From Variovorax gracilis (GTDB lineage: Bacteria > Pseudomonadota > Gammaproteobacteria > Burkholderiales > Burkholderiaceae_C), in NCBI RefSeq assembly GCF_030317115.1, contig NZ_JASZYF010000037.1, positions 1 to 50,234 of the forward strand: a stretch of DNA of 50,234 nucleotides, given 5' to 3'. How positions within the stretch are numbered: the first letter of the stretch is position 1; every line of letters starts with the position of its first letter. Shown here piece by piece: positions 34,213 to 41,743 of this stretch. The position numbers and the translations under genes are program-made. The notes below the pieces were generated by a model. It saw nothing but the letters and a program-made list of their open reading frames with translations, did no database searches and had not been told where the DNA came from.

Positions 34213-34580
34213 TCCTGTGGGCGCAAGCCTGATCAAGCTGCGGACCTACAAAGTCGTGGACCGCTGCGCCGCCTTTCATTGAAGGGCGACACCCCTCAAG
34301 TCGGCCCTTGCGCGACCCTGGCTCACCATCGCGTGAGATGGGGGGCGGAAGTCGAATGTGCCATCGCGCGCGCCCCAAGCTTGAACGCCGAGACAGCAAA
34401 CCCGGCATTCATGGTTGGTGCTCACTTCCAATGGCGCCGTCAGGGCGAGGCCGCGCGACACGTCCAGGAGCGGTCCGAGACCGGCCCCGGAAACGATGAC
34501 TCCCTGACGCCGGAAACGGGAGGAAATGGCGCCGCACGACGAAAAGGTCTCCGTTCCCGCCCCTCCGCCTATCAGAAAGT

Positions 34581-34673
34581 AAATGTTTCACGGGTTTTCG
34601 GCGGATCAGATTTTTTCTTTATCTGACAAGGAGTTAGCTTCCTTTTCTCCCGTCGAGACGAAAATGTTTCACG
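34581..34673 (+). repeat. two direct repeats AAATGTTTCACG upstream of the replicon protein gene
   Basis: AAATGTTTCACG occurs at 34581-34592 and 34662-34673, 81 bases apart, in AT-rich DNA before the gene at 34758. TGTTTCACG equals one arm of the widespread chromosomal parS palindrome TGTTTCACGTGAAACA, but the second arm is missing in both copies. Between them is an inverted repeat TCAGAT/ATCTGA (34606-34626). They may be regulator sites; function is not known. Confidence 0.45.
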
Positions 34674-34730
34674 AAATCGGTGCTTGTGAAGGTGATTTCG
34701 AGAAAGATTCGCTAAATCGCTGGACAATTC

Positions 34731-34745
34731 AGTTACTCGGTAACT
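34731..34745. promoter_or_regulatory. inverted repeat operator before the replicon protein gene
   Basis: AGTTAC-TCG-GTAACT is a perfect 6-bp inverted repeat 12 bases before the ATG at 34758. Plasmid genes of the kfrA/korA type are usually autorepressed through such sites; the link is inference. Confidence 0.5.
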
Positions 34746-34757
34746 AAACTCCCTGCC

Positions 34758-35540
34758 ATGGCCCACCTACCTCTGCACACCCTCCCTTTGCTTCAGGTTG
34801 GCGAAGGCGGGGCGGGCGGGCCCGCCGCGGGTACTGCCGGCGGCTGGCCGCCCTATTGCTCCCTCGCGGAGTTGGCCAGGATGCTGACGATGATGCACGG
34901 TCATCAGGCACCGACGGAATCCTCCTTGAAGAAATGGAGTGCCAGCGGTGAGTTCACCGCTTGCGTGGCGCCGGAATCGGAAGTTGGTGAGTTGGCGCCC
35001 ACCCCTTCGTCCTTCGCCGGTGAAGCGATGCTGCGGCCTCGTCGCGGGGGCCGGCCAGGATTGAAGCTGGACACCCGACGGGCGATCAACCGGGTCTACG
35101 AGTTGTGGCCGCACCTGGCGGACACGAGCGCGCAGGCTGTGCTCGACCTGGCGGTAGCCCGGGCCGCAGACAGTCTCGAGTCGCGCCTCGCGCGCCTGTT
35201 TGCCTCTGCGCCGTCGTCGGCGTCGCCCACCGCGGCGGAGCCGCCTGCCGGGGCTGAGCCACCGACCGCGATCCTGGAAGAACTGCTCCGGCAGGTGACC
35301 TCGCTGCGGCAGGAGATGACCGAGGTGAAGCGGGAAGTCGCTCAGTTCTCGGCCATGCGAAACAATCTGATCACGAAACTCGACGACGCGGTGGCCCGCG
35401 CGCAGGAAGCCATCGCGACAGGCACGGGGCGTGCCGGAAGCGGATCGGACCCGCTGGTGGAGGCGCGGCGCGATCGGGACATGGGGGTTGTGAAGTCCAT
35501 GCTCAGTGAGATTCTCGAGTCGGTGCAAAAGGTGCCTTAG
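34758..35540 (+). CDS. uncharacterised replicon-associated protein (HTH plus coiled coil, KfrA-like layout)
   Basis: A protein of 260 residues. Residues about 30-65 (P-Y-C-S-L-A-E-L-A-R-M-L-T-M-M-H-G...S-S-L-K-K-W-S-A-S-G-E-F) look like a small DNA-binding helix-turn-helix, and about 85-115 (G-R-P-G-L-K-L-D-T-R-R-A-I-N-R-V-Y-E-L-W) is basic. From about 170 to 225 runs a coiled coil (I-L-E-E-L-L-R-Q-V-T-S-L-R-Q-E-M-T-E-V-K-R-E-V). The order DNA-binding head plus coiled coil, and the place next to the partition genes and centromere-like sites, recall KfrA of IncP plasmids, but I see no sequence signature of KfrA. Start ATG 34758 follows an AT-rich control region. Confidence 0.6.
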   Translation: MAHLPLHTLPLLQVGEGGAGGPAAGTAGGWPPYCSLAELARMLTMMHGHQAPTESSLKKWSASGEFTACVAPESEVGELAPTPSSFAGEAMLRPRRGGRPGLKLDTRRAINRVYELWPHLADTSAQAVLDLAVARAADSLESRLARLFASAPSSASPTAAEPPAGAEPPTAILEELLRQVTSLRQEMTEVKREVAQFSAMRNNLITKLDDAVARAQEAIATGTGRAGSGSDPLVEARRDRDMGVVKSMLSEILESVQKVP

Positions 35541-35719
35541 GCCCCCTCCCCTGCCTCACGGCGATCCCAACGGATTCGCACGATGCGGCTCACGCGGTGC
35601 GGCGTCCGAGTTTGGGGGCACGGGCCATGGCGGCCCGGATGTCGAGTCCGACGCAACCGCGAACTTTCGGGGCAGCGAGTCTGACGGCGTCAGCTTTCGT
35701 TCGTGCTGACCGTTCGTGG

Positions 35720-35738
35720 GTGGTGTACGGTACACCAC
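35720..35738. repeat. 19-bp palindrome, parS-like site 1
   Basis: GTGGTGTACGGTACACCAC, perfect 9-bp arms around a central G. First of four copies between the coiled-coil gene and parB. Confidence 0.75.
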
Positions 35739-35766
35739 TGTCACCGGCGGGGCCTGATTCAGCGAG

Positions 35767-35785
35767 GTGGTGTACCGTACACCAC
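35767..35785. repeat. 19-bp palindrome, parS-like site 2
   Basis: GTGGTGTACCGTACACCAC, perfect 9-bp arms around a central C. Starts 47 bases after site 1. Confidence 0.75.
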
Positions 35786-35873
35786 TCGACTTTCGCGTGT
35801 GACGCACCATCGGGTCGCCGCTTTTGAGGTGACGCGACGCCGTGTGTTTCCGTCGCGGCTGTGTTGGTTGAGC

Positions 35874-35892
35874 GTGGTGTACCGTACCCCAC
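35874..35892. repeat. 19-bp palindrome, parS-like site 3 (variant right arm)
   Basis: GTGGTGTACCGTACCCCAC; one arm mismatch (A to C) relative to sites 1 and 2. Starts 107 bases after site 2. Confidence 0.72.
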
Positions 35893-35967
35893 TTGGCGGC
35901 CCGAGCCGCCCTCGCCCTCGCCGTGGCCGCGACGAGACGAGACCAGCCAACCCGCCCGGTTCTCTAT

Positions 35968-35986
35968 GTGGTGTACGGTACCCCAC
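35968..35986. repeat. 19-bp palindrome, parS-like site 4 (variant right arm)
   Basis: GTGGTGTACGGTACCCCAC; same A-to-C change in the right arm as site 3. Starts 94 bases after site 3 and only 12 bases from the terminator of parAB. Confidence 0.72.
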
Positions 35987-35997
35987 GGATGACGCGC

Positions 35998-36028
35998 AAA
36001 AAAAAGGGCATCCACTCGGATGCCCTTC
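35998..36028 (-). terminator. rho-independent terminator of parAB
   Basis: Stem GGGCATCC/GGATGCCC (36006-36025) with loop ACTC; on the minus strand it is followed by eight T (35998-36005). It lies 19 bases after the parB stop. Confidence 0.85.
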
Positions 36029-36046
36029 TCTACATGCGCAATTGCG

Positions 36047-37096
36047 TCATTCGTCCCGCACGAAGGTCTCCAGGAGCCGGGCGAGTTCCTTCCTGCGAAG
36101 TTCGCTGAGTGCGACGTGAATCCGGATGGACGGACGACCTGCCCCATCCACCTTCATCGTGGCGACAGTCGTGCCGTCACGATCGAAGTTTTGGACCGAA
36201 GGCTCGGGTGCAGCGCGAACCGACTCTGCCTGCGGCGCCGTGAGCGCGCCGAAGATCCCCTTCGGGGTCATGGCGCCGCGGTCGGCAGCGATCTTTGCAG
36301 CACGCGCTTCAAGGCCTGCCGCATCCCTCGACTGGATGTCAGTGAACGCCGTCGCCCACCGAAACTGCAGATCCAGCGGCGAAGCAAATGCGTTCAGGAC
36401 ACTCTGCGGCAGGCGCGCGAGCACCAGCGCCTTGGACACGTTCGCATGGTCCACCCCGATGGCGGCCGCCATTTGCCGAAGGGACGGATAGAGTCCGCGA
36501 TCCAGCGCACGCGCGTACATCACGCCCTGCTCCCAGGCCGAGAGATCGGCTCGCTGCCGGTTCTCGCGCTCCATTTCCTCGAACAGCGCGCGATCATCCA
36601 GGTTGTCGACGAAGACCAGAACCTGCAGGCCGAGTTGCAGACATGCCTCATGCCTGCGATGGCCGAAGACGATTTCATATTCCGGCCCGTCGCCCGGTGA
36701 TGCAATCGCCCTCACCTTGATGGGCTGGATATTGCCGCCCGCCTCCTTGATCTCCCGCTTCAGGTCTTCGAACTCGGCGTTCTGAAAACTCGATTCATGG
36801 CGGTTCGCATAGTCGCTGCGCCGGATCAGGAGCGGGTCCAACAGCCGCGTCGCCTTGACCCCATCCCAGGTCCGCAGTTCTGCCACGGCGTCGCTCAACC
36901 GGCCTTCGAGCTCGGCGGCCTTGGCCGCCCGCTCGCGCAGCTGATCGTTCTCGCGCAGCAGTTCAGACCGCTGGTCGTTGGCCATTGCCATCATTGCGCC
37001 GGGCGCGGTCTTGGGCTTTGCCACTTCCGGGTTCGGTGCCGAAGCCGGCATCAGCGATGCAAAGTCGATCTTGGAAGCCTTGTCCTTCAGACCCAT
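36047..37096 (-). CDS. parB: ParB-type centromere-binding protein
   Basis: A protein of 349 residues. The ParB/Sulfiredoxin-like N-domain has I-Q-P-I-K-V-R-A and the box G-H-R-R-H-E-A (145-151), the counterpart of GERRxRA; a central helix-turn-helix follows (S-L-R-Q-M-A-A-A-I-G-V-D-H-A-N-V-S-K-A, about 205-223). A charged coiled-coil-like stretch precedes the box (about 38-75). It would bind the centromere and, by family knowledge, use CTP to slide and spread. It starts one base after the parA stop, so the two form an operon. The four palindromes just downstream are the best candidate for its binding sites. Confidence 0.93.
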   Translation of the reverse strand: MGLKDKASKIDFASLMPASAPNPEVAKPKTAPGAMMAMANDQRSELLRENDQLRERAAKAAELEGRLSDAVAELRTWDGVKATRLLDPLLIRRSDYANRHESSFQNAEFEDLKREIKEAGGNIQPIKVRAIASPGDGPEYEIVFGHRRHEACLQLGLQVLVFVDNLDDRALFEEMERENRQRADLSAWEQGVMYARALDRGLYPSLRQMAAAIGVDHANVSKALVLARLPQSVLNAFASPLDLQFRWATAFTDIQSRDAAGLEARAAKIAADRGAMTPKGIFGALTAPQAESVRAAPEPSVQNFDRDGTTVATMKVDGAGRPSIRIHVALSELRRKELARLLETFVRDE

Positions 37097-37097
37097 T

Positions 37098-38294
37098 TCA
37101 AACCCCCAATTCCAGAGTGTGGCGCTCTTCGACCTGGCGGGCCCAAACCGCCTCGATCTGCTGCTCGATCAGCTCGCACATGCGGTCGTAGGCCACGCGG
37201 GCTCGCGAGAATGTCTTGGAGTTCACGGACCCGCGCGGCAGGTCGTACACCGTTCCGAACTCGGCGCTCGCAGTCGCCGCGACGGCGGTCTTCGGGATCT
37301 CGATCGGAAGCACCTTGTCCCCGTAGCCTTCGAGGACCCATTGCCTGACCACGGAACTCGCCGTATCGGACGCCTCGACACGGGACAGGAGCACGTCGAT
37401 GAACTCGAAGCTCTTGTCCTTGCCGCGGCTGCGAACGAGTTGATTGCAGAGGTCGGAGAACAAATCCCAGAACTGGGCGGAACTTGCAAAGTCGAGCGCT
37501 GAAGGCGGCAGCGGCATGATGACGCCGTCGGCGGCCATCAGCGCATTGATCGTCACGTAGCTCAGGGAGGGAGGGGTGTCGATGACGATGACGTCGTACT
37601 GCTCGCGCGTGAGGTCGAGGCCGCGATCCAGGACACGCCAGAACTCGAAGCCCGGATCCTTGGCCTGCCGCGCCGGAAGGTGAAATTCGGCGCCGTAGAG
37701 GAGGGGGGCCGCGCAGACCAGGTCGATCCCGGGCCAGTAGGTCGGGCGAATCGCATACTGAAGGTTGTCCTCGTCGCCGTTGAACAGCAGCAGTGCGGTG
37801 TGTTCGGTCTCGACCTCGGCATCGGGAAGGACGCCGAACAGGGTGGTGGCCGAGCCCTGCGCATCCAGGTCCAGCAACAGCACCTTGTGGCCCCGCATGG
37901 CCAGACCCTGGGCCAGAGTGACCGCAGAGGTCGTCTTGGCGACGCCGCCCTTGAAATTCGCGACAGTGATCGTGATCGCCGCGGCACCTTCCGGCCGCAG
38001 GTGATCGGAGCGCAGTTCGCGCGCCCACACCTGGGCGTCGGCCATCGACCATTCGCGGCTGTTGCCATGGATCTCTCCGCTCGGAAGGTCACCGCGGGTG
38101 AGACGATAGGAGATCTTCGACTTGTCGACGCCGCAGAGTTCTGCCAGTTGCACGGCTTTGAGCGTTGGCGCAGACTTCGCGGCGGTGGGCGCCAGCATGG
38201 CCGCACGGATCCGGTCCATCATCCCGGCCACCTTGTGTGCTTGGTGCTCGATGTCCTCGAGGTTCTGACGACGGATAGTTTGCTTGATGTCCAC
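37098..38294 (-). CDS. parA: ParA-type partition ATPase with N-terminal DNA-binding domain
   Basis: A protein of 398 residues, long as expected for type Ia ParA. Residues about 45-92 form a MerR/HTH-like domain (L-K-A-V-Q-L-A-E-L-C-G-V-D-K-S-K-I-S-Y-R-L), which in P1 and F relatives autoregulates the par promoter. The deviant Walker A box F-K-G-G-V-A-K-T-T is at 114-122 (signature lysine K115 and catalytic K120), followed by L-L-L-D-L-D-A-Q-G-S and V-I-V-I-D-T-P-P-S (235-243). It would move the ParB-centromere complexes. Its start faces the replication origin; the initiator gene is divergent. Confidence 0.95.
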   Translation of the reverse strand: MDIKQTIRRQNLEDIEHQAHKVAGMMDRIRAAMLAPTAAKSAPTLKAVQLAELCGVDKSKISYRLTRGDLPSGEIHGNSREWSMADAQVWARELRSDHLRPEGAAAITITVANFKGGVAKTTSAVTLAQGLAMRGHKVLLLDLDAQGSATTLFGVLPDAEVETEHTALLLFNGDEDNLQYAIRPTYWPGIDLVCAAPLLYGAEFHLPARQAKDPGFEFWRVLDRGLDLTREQYDVIVIDTPPSLSYVTINALMAADGVIMPLPPSALDFASSAQFWDLFSDLCNQLVRSRGKDKSFEFIDVLLSRVEASDTASSVVRQWVLEGYGDKVLPIEIPKTAVAATASAEFGTVYDLPRGSVNSKTFSRARVAYDRMCELIEQQIEAVWARQVEERHTLELGV

Positions 38295-38399
38295 GGAAGC
38301 TGCCTTGTAAATTTGAATGTCATGCGATTATGCCCATCACATGCGAAAAAACGAAGAATCTACGCGGCACTGCACAAACGTCCTGCTGCCAAGCTTGCA

Positions 38400-38525
38400 T
38401 TTCGGGGTTTGGAAGCTGTTTGAACGTCTCGAGATTAAAGAATATTGAATACCTTAAAGAGATTAAGGGCCCTGGAGTTTTCGATTTTCTTGTTTAAAAT
38501 CAACAGGTTAGAGAGATTTCTTCGC
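38400..38525. other. AT-rich segment of the replication origin (candidate unwinding element)
   Basis: This stretch, including GAATATTGAATACCTTAAAG and GTTTAAAATCAAC, is strongly AT-rich against a GC-rich background and adjoins the first iteron. This is the usual layout of an iteron origin, in which the initiator opens the DNA beside the repeats. Part of it must also serve the parA promoter. Two CATGCGA direct repeats (38321-38327, 38340-38346) lie nearer parA and may be its operator. Confidence 0.6.
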
Positions 38526-38531
38526 GTTTGA

Positions 38532-38611
38532 TGTCCAGCTTTTGATCGCTTGTGTCCGGGTTTTCATCGGATCTGTCCAGGGATCCATCGGCACTGTCCA
38601 GACTCTGATCG
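38532..38611 (+). repeat. iteron array A: four 17-bp repeats at exact 21-bp pitch
   Basis: Copies: 38532 TGTCCAGCTTTTGATCG, 38553 TGTCCGGGTTTTCATCG, 38574 TGTCCAGGGATCCATCG and 38595 TGTCCAGACTCTGATCG. Consensus TGTCCRGNNNNNNATCG. The exact 21-base period (two helical turns) puts all copies on one face of the DNA, as expected for cooperative binding of a Rep_3 initiator. Confidence 0.92.
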
Positions 38612-38625
38612 TCCTCGCCAGCAGG

Positions 38626-38634
38626 TTGTCCACA
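38626..38634 (+). promoter_or_regulatory. DnaA-box-like site in the origin
   Basis: TTGTCCACA differs in one base from the E. coli DnaA consensus TTATCCACA and lies between the two iteron groups. Many iteron origins need host DnaA. Confidence 0.55.
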
Positions 38635-38682
38635 GCCCTGAAGTCGTCCCAGAATGGTGCGATTCGACGGGAAATGGGGCAA

Positions 38683-38809
38683 TGTCCGGGATCTAATCGG
38701 TAGCGAAATCGCTGAAATGGCACCTGATGGGCCGAAGTGTCCGGGTTTGAATCGTTCGCTCGCGCGTTGTCGCTCAGCCGCTCCCGGCAAACTGTCCAGC
38801 TTTTGATCG
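38683..38809 (+). repeat. iteron array B: three 17-bp repeats at exact 55-bp pitch
   Basis: Copies: 38683 TGTCCGGGATCTAATCG, 38738 TGTCCGGGTTTGAATCG and 38793 TGTCCAGCTTTTGATCG; the last is identical to the first copy of array A. The 55-base period is constant but not a multiple of 21. The group lies between array A and the rep operator and may serve copy-number control rather than opening. Confidence 0.9.
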
Positions 38810-38881
38810 CCTTGCACGTGCGGCTCGAAGGAATCGGCAACGATCCGTTCCGCGATGTGGCGGCGCGCGCGGTTGGTCTTG

Positions 38882-38901
38882 TGTCCAACTCAAGTTGGAC
38901 A
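38882..38901. promoter_or_regulatory. inverted-repeat operator of the initiator gene
   Basis: TGTCCAACT-CA-AGTTGGACA: perfect 9-bp arms, each starting with the iteron half-motif TGTCC, ending 14 bases before the rep ATG. In Rep_3 plasmids (R6K, pPS10, F) initiator dimers repress their own gene at exactly this kind of site while monomers bind iterons. Confidence 0.85.
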
Positions 38902-38915
38902 TACGATCGCTACCC

Positions 38916-40289
38916 ATGACCAGCCCGCAGAATCCCGCCGGCTCTGGCGCCGACGATGCGCTGGAGCTGCGCAAACCCCACGAGATGATCGTCATGATGC
39001 CGCGCTCGGCGCGCGTGACGCTCACAGGTCGTCGTATCTACACGGCGCTGTTGCAGATCTCGCAAACGCGCCTTGTCGGGATGCCGGCGATGCCGGCGGC
39101 CGACTTCATGTTCGAAGCGCCGCTGGCGGCCGTTCTGCGCACGACCGGCTCCAGCGGCAGCGAGCGCACCGCGGCGAAGCGCTACCTGCTTGAAATGCGC
39201 AGCCTGGAGGTCGACTGGGAGTCCACGGCGCCTGGCGACGGGGTGAAGTGGCGCGGATTCTCGATGCTTTCGGAAGTGGCCCTGGAAGTCAGGCGCGGGG
39301 AGAACTGGGTCAGCTGGTCCTATCCGCCGACCATCATGTCTGCGCTGCGCGAGCCTCAACGCTGGGCGACCATCGATCTCGAAGTGCTCGGGAAGCTGGG
39401 CTCCTACACGGCTGTCGCACTCTACGAGATCTGCATTCGCTATCGGGACAATCCGAGCGGTGTCACCAGCCGCAAGCCGGTCGCCTGGTGGGTGGATGCG
39501 TTGAGCAACGGCCCCGGGCCCGAGCGGCGCGAGTGGCGCAAGTTCAAGAACGAGCGCGTGAAGGAAGCGGTTGCCGAGATCAACGCCGACACGGATCTCG
39601 AGATCGAACTGATCGAACACAAGCAGGGCAGGCTGATCCACGAAGTGCAGTTCGCGGTCCGCAAGAAGCGCCAGGCCGCCGCACCACGGCTGACGGCTTC
39701 GCAGTTGCCCGTGGATGCCCATCTGGTGCTGCGCGCCGAAACGCTGGGGATCCGGGAAATCAAGCTGGAGGGCCTCATCAAGGAGTTTGGGGACGACAGG
39801 GTGCGTGAACAGATCGCCAATCTCGAGAGGAGGGCGGCCAGCAAGTCCCTGCGTGCAGTCGAGAACCCGTTCTCCTACCTGCGCTCGCTGCTTCGCAACG
39901 AGGCGGAGCCGGGAACGCCAAAGGAGGAGGGGGCCGCGAGCAGCCCGATCCTGCCGGATCCCAGGCCGCCGGCCGCGCCCGCGCCCACGACCCCGAAGTC
40001 GTCCACCGCTCAGGGGTCAGGCTGGCTGGGCGAGCAGATCGAAGCGATGAAGAAAGAGGTCGCGGCGCTCGCGCCGGCAACACTCGATCACTGGGTCAAC
40101 CGGGCGCTCCAGGACCTGGCACGCAAGGGCCTTCTGAATGCGGTCATCAGCCGGAGGGCGGCCCAGGGCGACGTTCTTCACGGCCTCCTCGGTTCGGCGG
40201 TCATCTATGCCTATGCCGATGCCACCTACGGTCCTGACTGGAAGGTTGACAGGCAGTTGTTCGACGCGACGGAGTCGTCGGGCAAGTGA
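38916..40289 (+). CDS. Rep_3-family replication initiator
   Basis: A protein of 457 residues from ATG 38916; a TTG seven codons upstream falls inside the operator palindrome and is unlikely. Residues about 20-260 match the two winged-helix domains of Rep_3 initiators: R-R-I-Y-T-A-L-L-Q-I-S-Q, the central W-S-Y-P-P-T-I-M-S-A-L, L-G-S-Y-T-A-V-A-L-Y-E-I-C and W-R-K-F-K-N-E-R-V-K-E-A-V-A-E-I-N. The protein is longer than typical Rep_3 members: a proline-rich linker (about 350-370) leads to an extra C-terminal helical domain of about 90 residues. It would bind the upstream iterons and repress itself at the adjacent inverted repeat. Divergent from parAB. Confidence 0.9.
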   Translation: MTSPQNPAGSGADDALELRKPHEMIVMMPRSARVTLTGRRIYTALLQISQTRLVGMPAMPAADFMFEAPLAAVLRTTGSSGSERTAAKRYLLEMRSLEVDWESTAPGDGVKWRGFSMLSEVALEVRRGENWVSWSYPPTIMSALREPQRWATIDLEVLGKLGSYTAVALYEICIRYRDNPSGVTSRKPVAWWVDALSNGPGPERREWRKFKNERVKEAVAEINADTDLEIELIEHKQGRLIHEVQFAVRKKRQAAAPRLTASQLPVDAHLVLRAETLGIREIKLEGLIKEFGDDRVREQIANLERRAASKSLRAVENPFSYLRSLLRNEAEPGTPKEEGAASSPILPDPRPPAAPAPTTPKSSTAQGSGWLGEQIEAMKKEVAALAPATLDHWVNRALQDLARKGLLNAVISRRAAQGDVLHGLLGSAVIYAYADATYGPDWKVDRQLFDATESSGK

Positions 40290-40389
40290 TAGAGACGCGA
40301 GCGTCTGCAGCGCGCACGCGAACCTGAACGGCGACAGCCGCGCTCGCGGGCCGCGTCGAAGCGGCGCGAAAGGAAGGGCAGGGCCCATC

Positions 40390-40788
40390 TCACACCTTCG
40401 GCAGCCCCTTGCCCGGTCTGGAAAAGGCGGCCTTGAAGAAGGCCGGATAGCGCAGCACCAGGCCCGCCCACATCACGAGCCCTACGTAGACCCCGAACAG
40501 CACGTGGGTGGCCAGGGGAGAGCCGACACGGTAATGGGTCGCCACCGCCCCGCCCAGGAATCCGGTCAGATAGATCGCGCCGAGCACAGTAGTCCGGGGC
40601 ACGGCGTACAGCACGGCGCCCACCATCAGCACTGCCCCCAGCGGCACCACGGCGCTGGTCGGCCAGCCGAGATCCTGCGTGCTTCGCAACACCGGCTCCA
40701 TCTGGAGCAGCTTGCCCGTGGCGTCCAGGACGAAGAACAGCGTGGCGAGGCCCGAGAGGCCGATGCCGACGCGTCGCGCCCAGTTCAT
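40390..40788 (-). CDS. DoxX-like membrane protein
   Basis: A protein of 132 residues with four hydrophobic segments (G-L-S-G-L-A-T-L-F-F-V-L-D, V-V-P-L-G-A-V-L-M-V-G-A-V-L-Y-A-V, A-I-Y-L-T-G-F-L-G-G-A-V-A-T-H-Y-R and G-V-Y-V-G-L-V-M-W-A-G-L-V-L). The four-helix layout with D-A-T-G-K-L and the A-T-H-x-R motif fits the DoxX/DoxD-like family, usually redox- or stress-associated. The start overlaps the DUF4287 stop as ATGA. Confidence 0.85.
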   Translation of the reverse strand: MNWARRVGIGLSGLATLFFVLDATGKLLQMEPVLRSTQDLGWPTSAVVPLGAVLMVGAVLYAVPRTTVLGAIYLTGFLGGAVATHYRVGSPLATHVLFGVYVGLVMWAGLVLRYPAFFKAAFSRPGKGLPKV

Positions 40789-41036
40789 GGCCTGCCTCGC
40801 TTGGCGGCCACCGCCGGTGCACTTGGCAATGGAACCCATCCATTGCGCTTGAAAGCCTCCCAGACCGCCATGGCATGCCCATGGCCGAGCCCCGAGTTGC
40901 TCTTGAGCCAGGCGACGAACTCCATCGTCCGGGTGTCCGGGCGCAGGATCCCCGCTTGAACGGCCTGGTCGAAGAAGTCCTTCGGCTCCTTGCCGGTCTT
41001 GCCCCGGATGTGGTTCATGTAGGCTTCGAACGTCAT
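40785..41036 (-). CDS. DUF4287-type small protein
   Basis: A protein of 83 residues: M-T-F-E-A-Y-M-N-H-I-R-G-K-T-G-K-E-P-K-D-F and G-H-G-H-A-M-A-V-W-E-A-F-K, the hallmark of DUF4287 ('IxxKTGKxxxxF...GHGHAxA'). These proteins are short, soluble and of unknown role. It is coupled to the DoxX-like gene downstream and divergent from the TetR gene; both are likely targets of that regulator. Confidence 0.88.
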   Translation of the reverse strand: MTFEAYMNHIRGKTGKEPKDFFDQAVQAGILRPDTRTMEFVAWLKSNSGLGHGHAMAVWEAFKRNGWVPLPSAPAVAAKRGRP

Positions 41037-41073
41037 GCGCGAGTCCCATCCGTCATCTGTATTGGATGTAGCA

Positions 41074-41083
41074 CACTATAGTG
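41074..41083. promoter_or_regulatory. palindrome in the DUF4287/TetR divergent promoter
   Basis: CACTATAGTG is a perfect 10-bp palindrome in the 44-50-base gap between the DUF4287 start (41036) and the TetR start (41081 GTG or 41087 ATG). It is a plausible operator for the TetR protein, repressing both directions. Confidence 0.5.
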
Positions 41084-41743
41084 AATATGAAAGCTCCCGA
41101 CAAGCGACGCTACCGCTCGGACACTCGCTCGGAGGCGGCGGAGCGCACCCGCGCCAGGATCCTGCACGCGGGCAAGGTTCTGTTCTCTCGCAAGGGGATC
41201 GACGCGACCACCGTCGCCCAGATCGCTGAGCGAGCGGGCGTGTCGGAGCCGACGGTGTATGCGGTGGTGAAGTCCAAGGCCGGCCTGCTGCACGCTCTGA
41301 TGCATGACGCGATCTTTGGGCCGCGGTTCAAGGAGGCCCACCAGAAGCTGGAAGGGCTGAGCGACCCGGTCCAGCGCGTCGCGATGAGCGCTCACGTCGC
41401 GCGAGCGATCTATGAGGGCGAAAGCGCCGAGCTCAGCCTGCTGATGAAGTCGGCGGCGTTCTCGCCAGAGCTTCGCAAGGCGAACCAGTCCTTCGAAGCC
41501 CTCCGACGGGAGATGCAGCGCGAGCGGATCGACGCGCTGTTCGCGGCGAAGCGCGCCCGCAAAGGCCTCACGAAGGAAGCGGCAGCGACGCTGCTGTGGA
41601 TGTTCACCAGCCGAGAGGTCTATCACAAGCTCGTGCACGAATCAGGATGGGCACCCGACGAGTTTCAAGCTTGGCTGGAGCGAACGCTGATCGATGCGCT
41701 GACGGACGGGTTCGGCGCTGATCGCGTTGCCGCCGATCGATGA
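41081..41743 (+). CDS. TetR-family regulator
   Basis: A protein of 220 residues from GTG 41081, or 218 from ATG 41087. The N-terminal HTH is standard: R-T-R-A-R-I-L-H-A-G-K-V-L-F-S-R-K-G-I-D-A-T-T-V-A-Q-I-A-E-R-A-G-V-S-E-P-T-V-Y. The helical ligand domain follows. It is divergent from the DUF4287-DoxX pair and probably represses it. The following 383 bases (41744-42126) show no gene. Confidence 0.92.
   Translation: MNMKAPDKRRYRSDTRSEAAERTRARILHAGKVLFSRKGIDATTVAQIAERAGVSEPTVYAVVKSKAGLLHALMHDAIFGPRFKEAHQKLEGLSDPVQRVAMSAHVARAIYEGESAELSLLMKSAAFSPELRKANQSFEALRREMQRERIDALFAAKRARKGLTKEAAATLLWMFTSREVYHKLVHESGWAPDEFQAWLERTLIDALTDGFGADRVAADR

Noticed and set aside
34045..34236. Minus-strand 63-codon frame with an R-N-R-T-D-D-P stretch
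   Set aside because: Such peptides are frequent spurious translations; no start signal, no family, and it runs through the 37-bp repeat.
38532..38809. Regularly spaced repeats considered as a CRISPR array
   Set aside because: Repeats are 17 bases with 4-base spacers in the first group, next to a Rep_3 gene; they are iterons.
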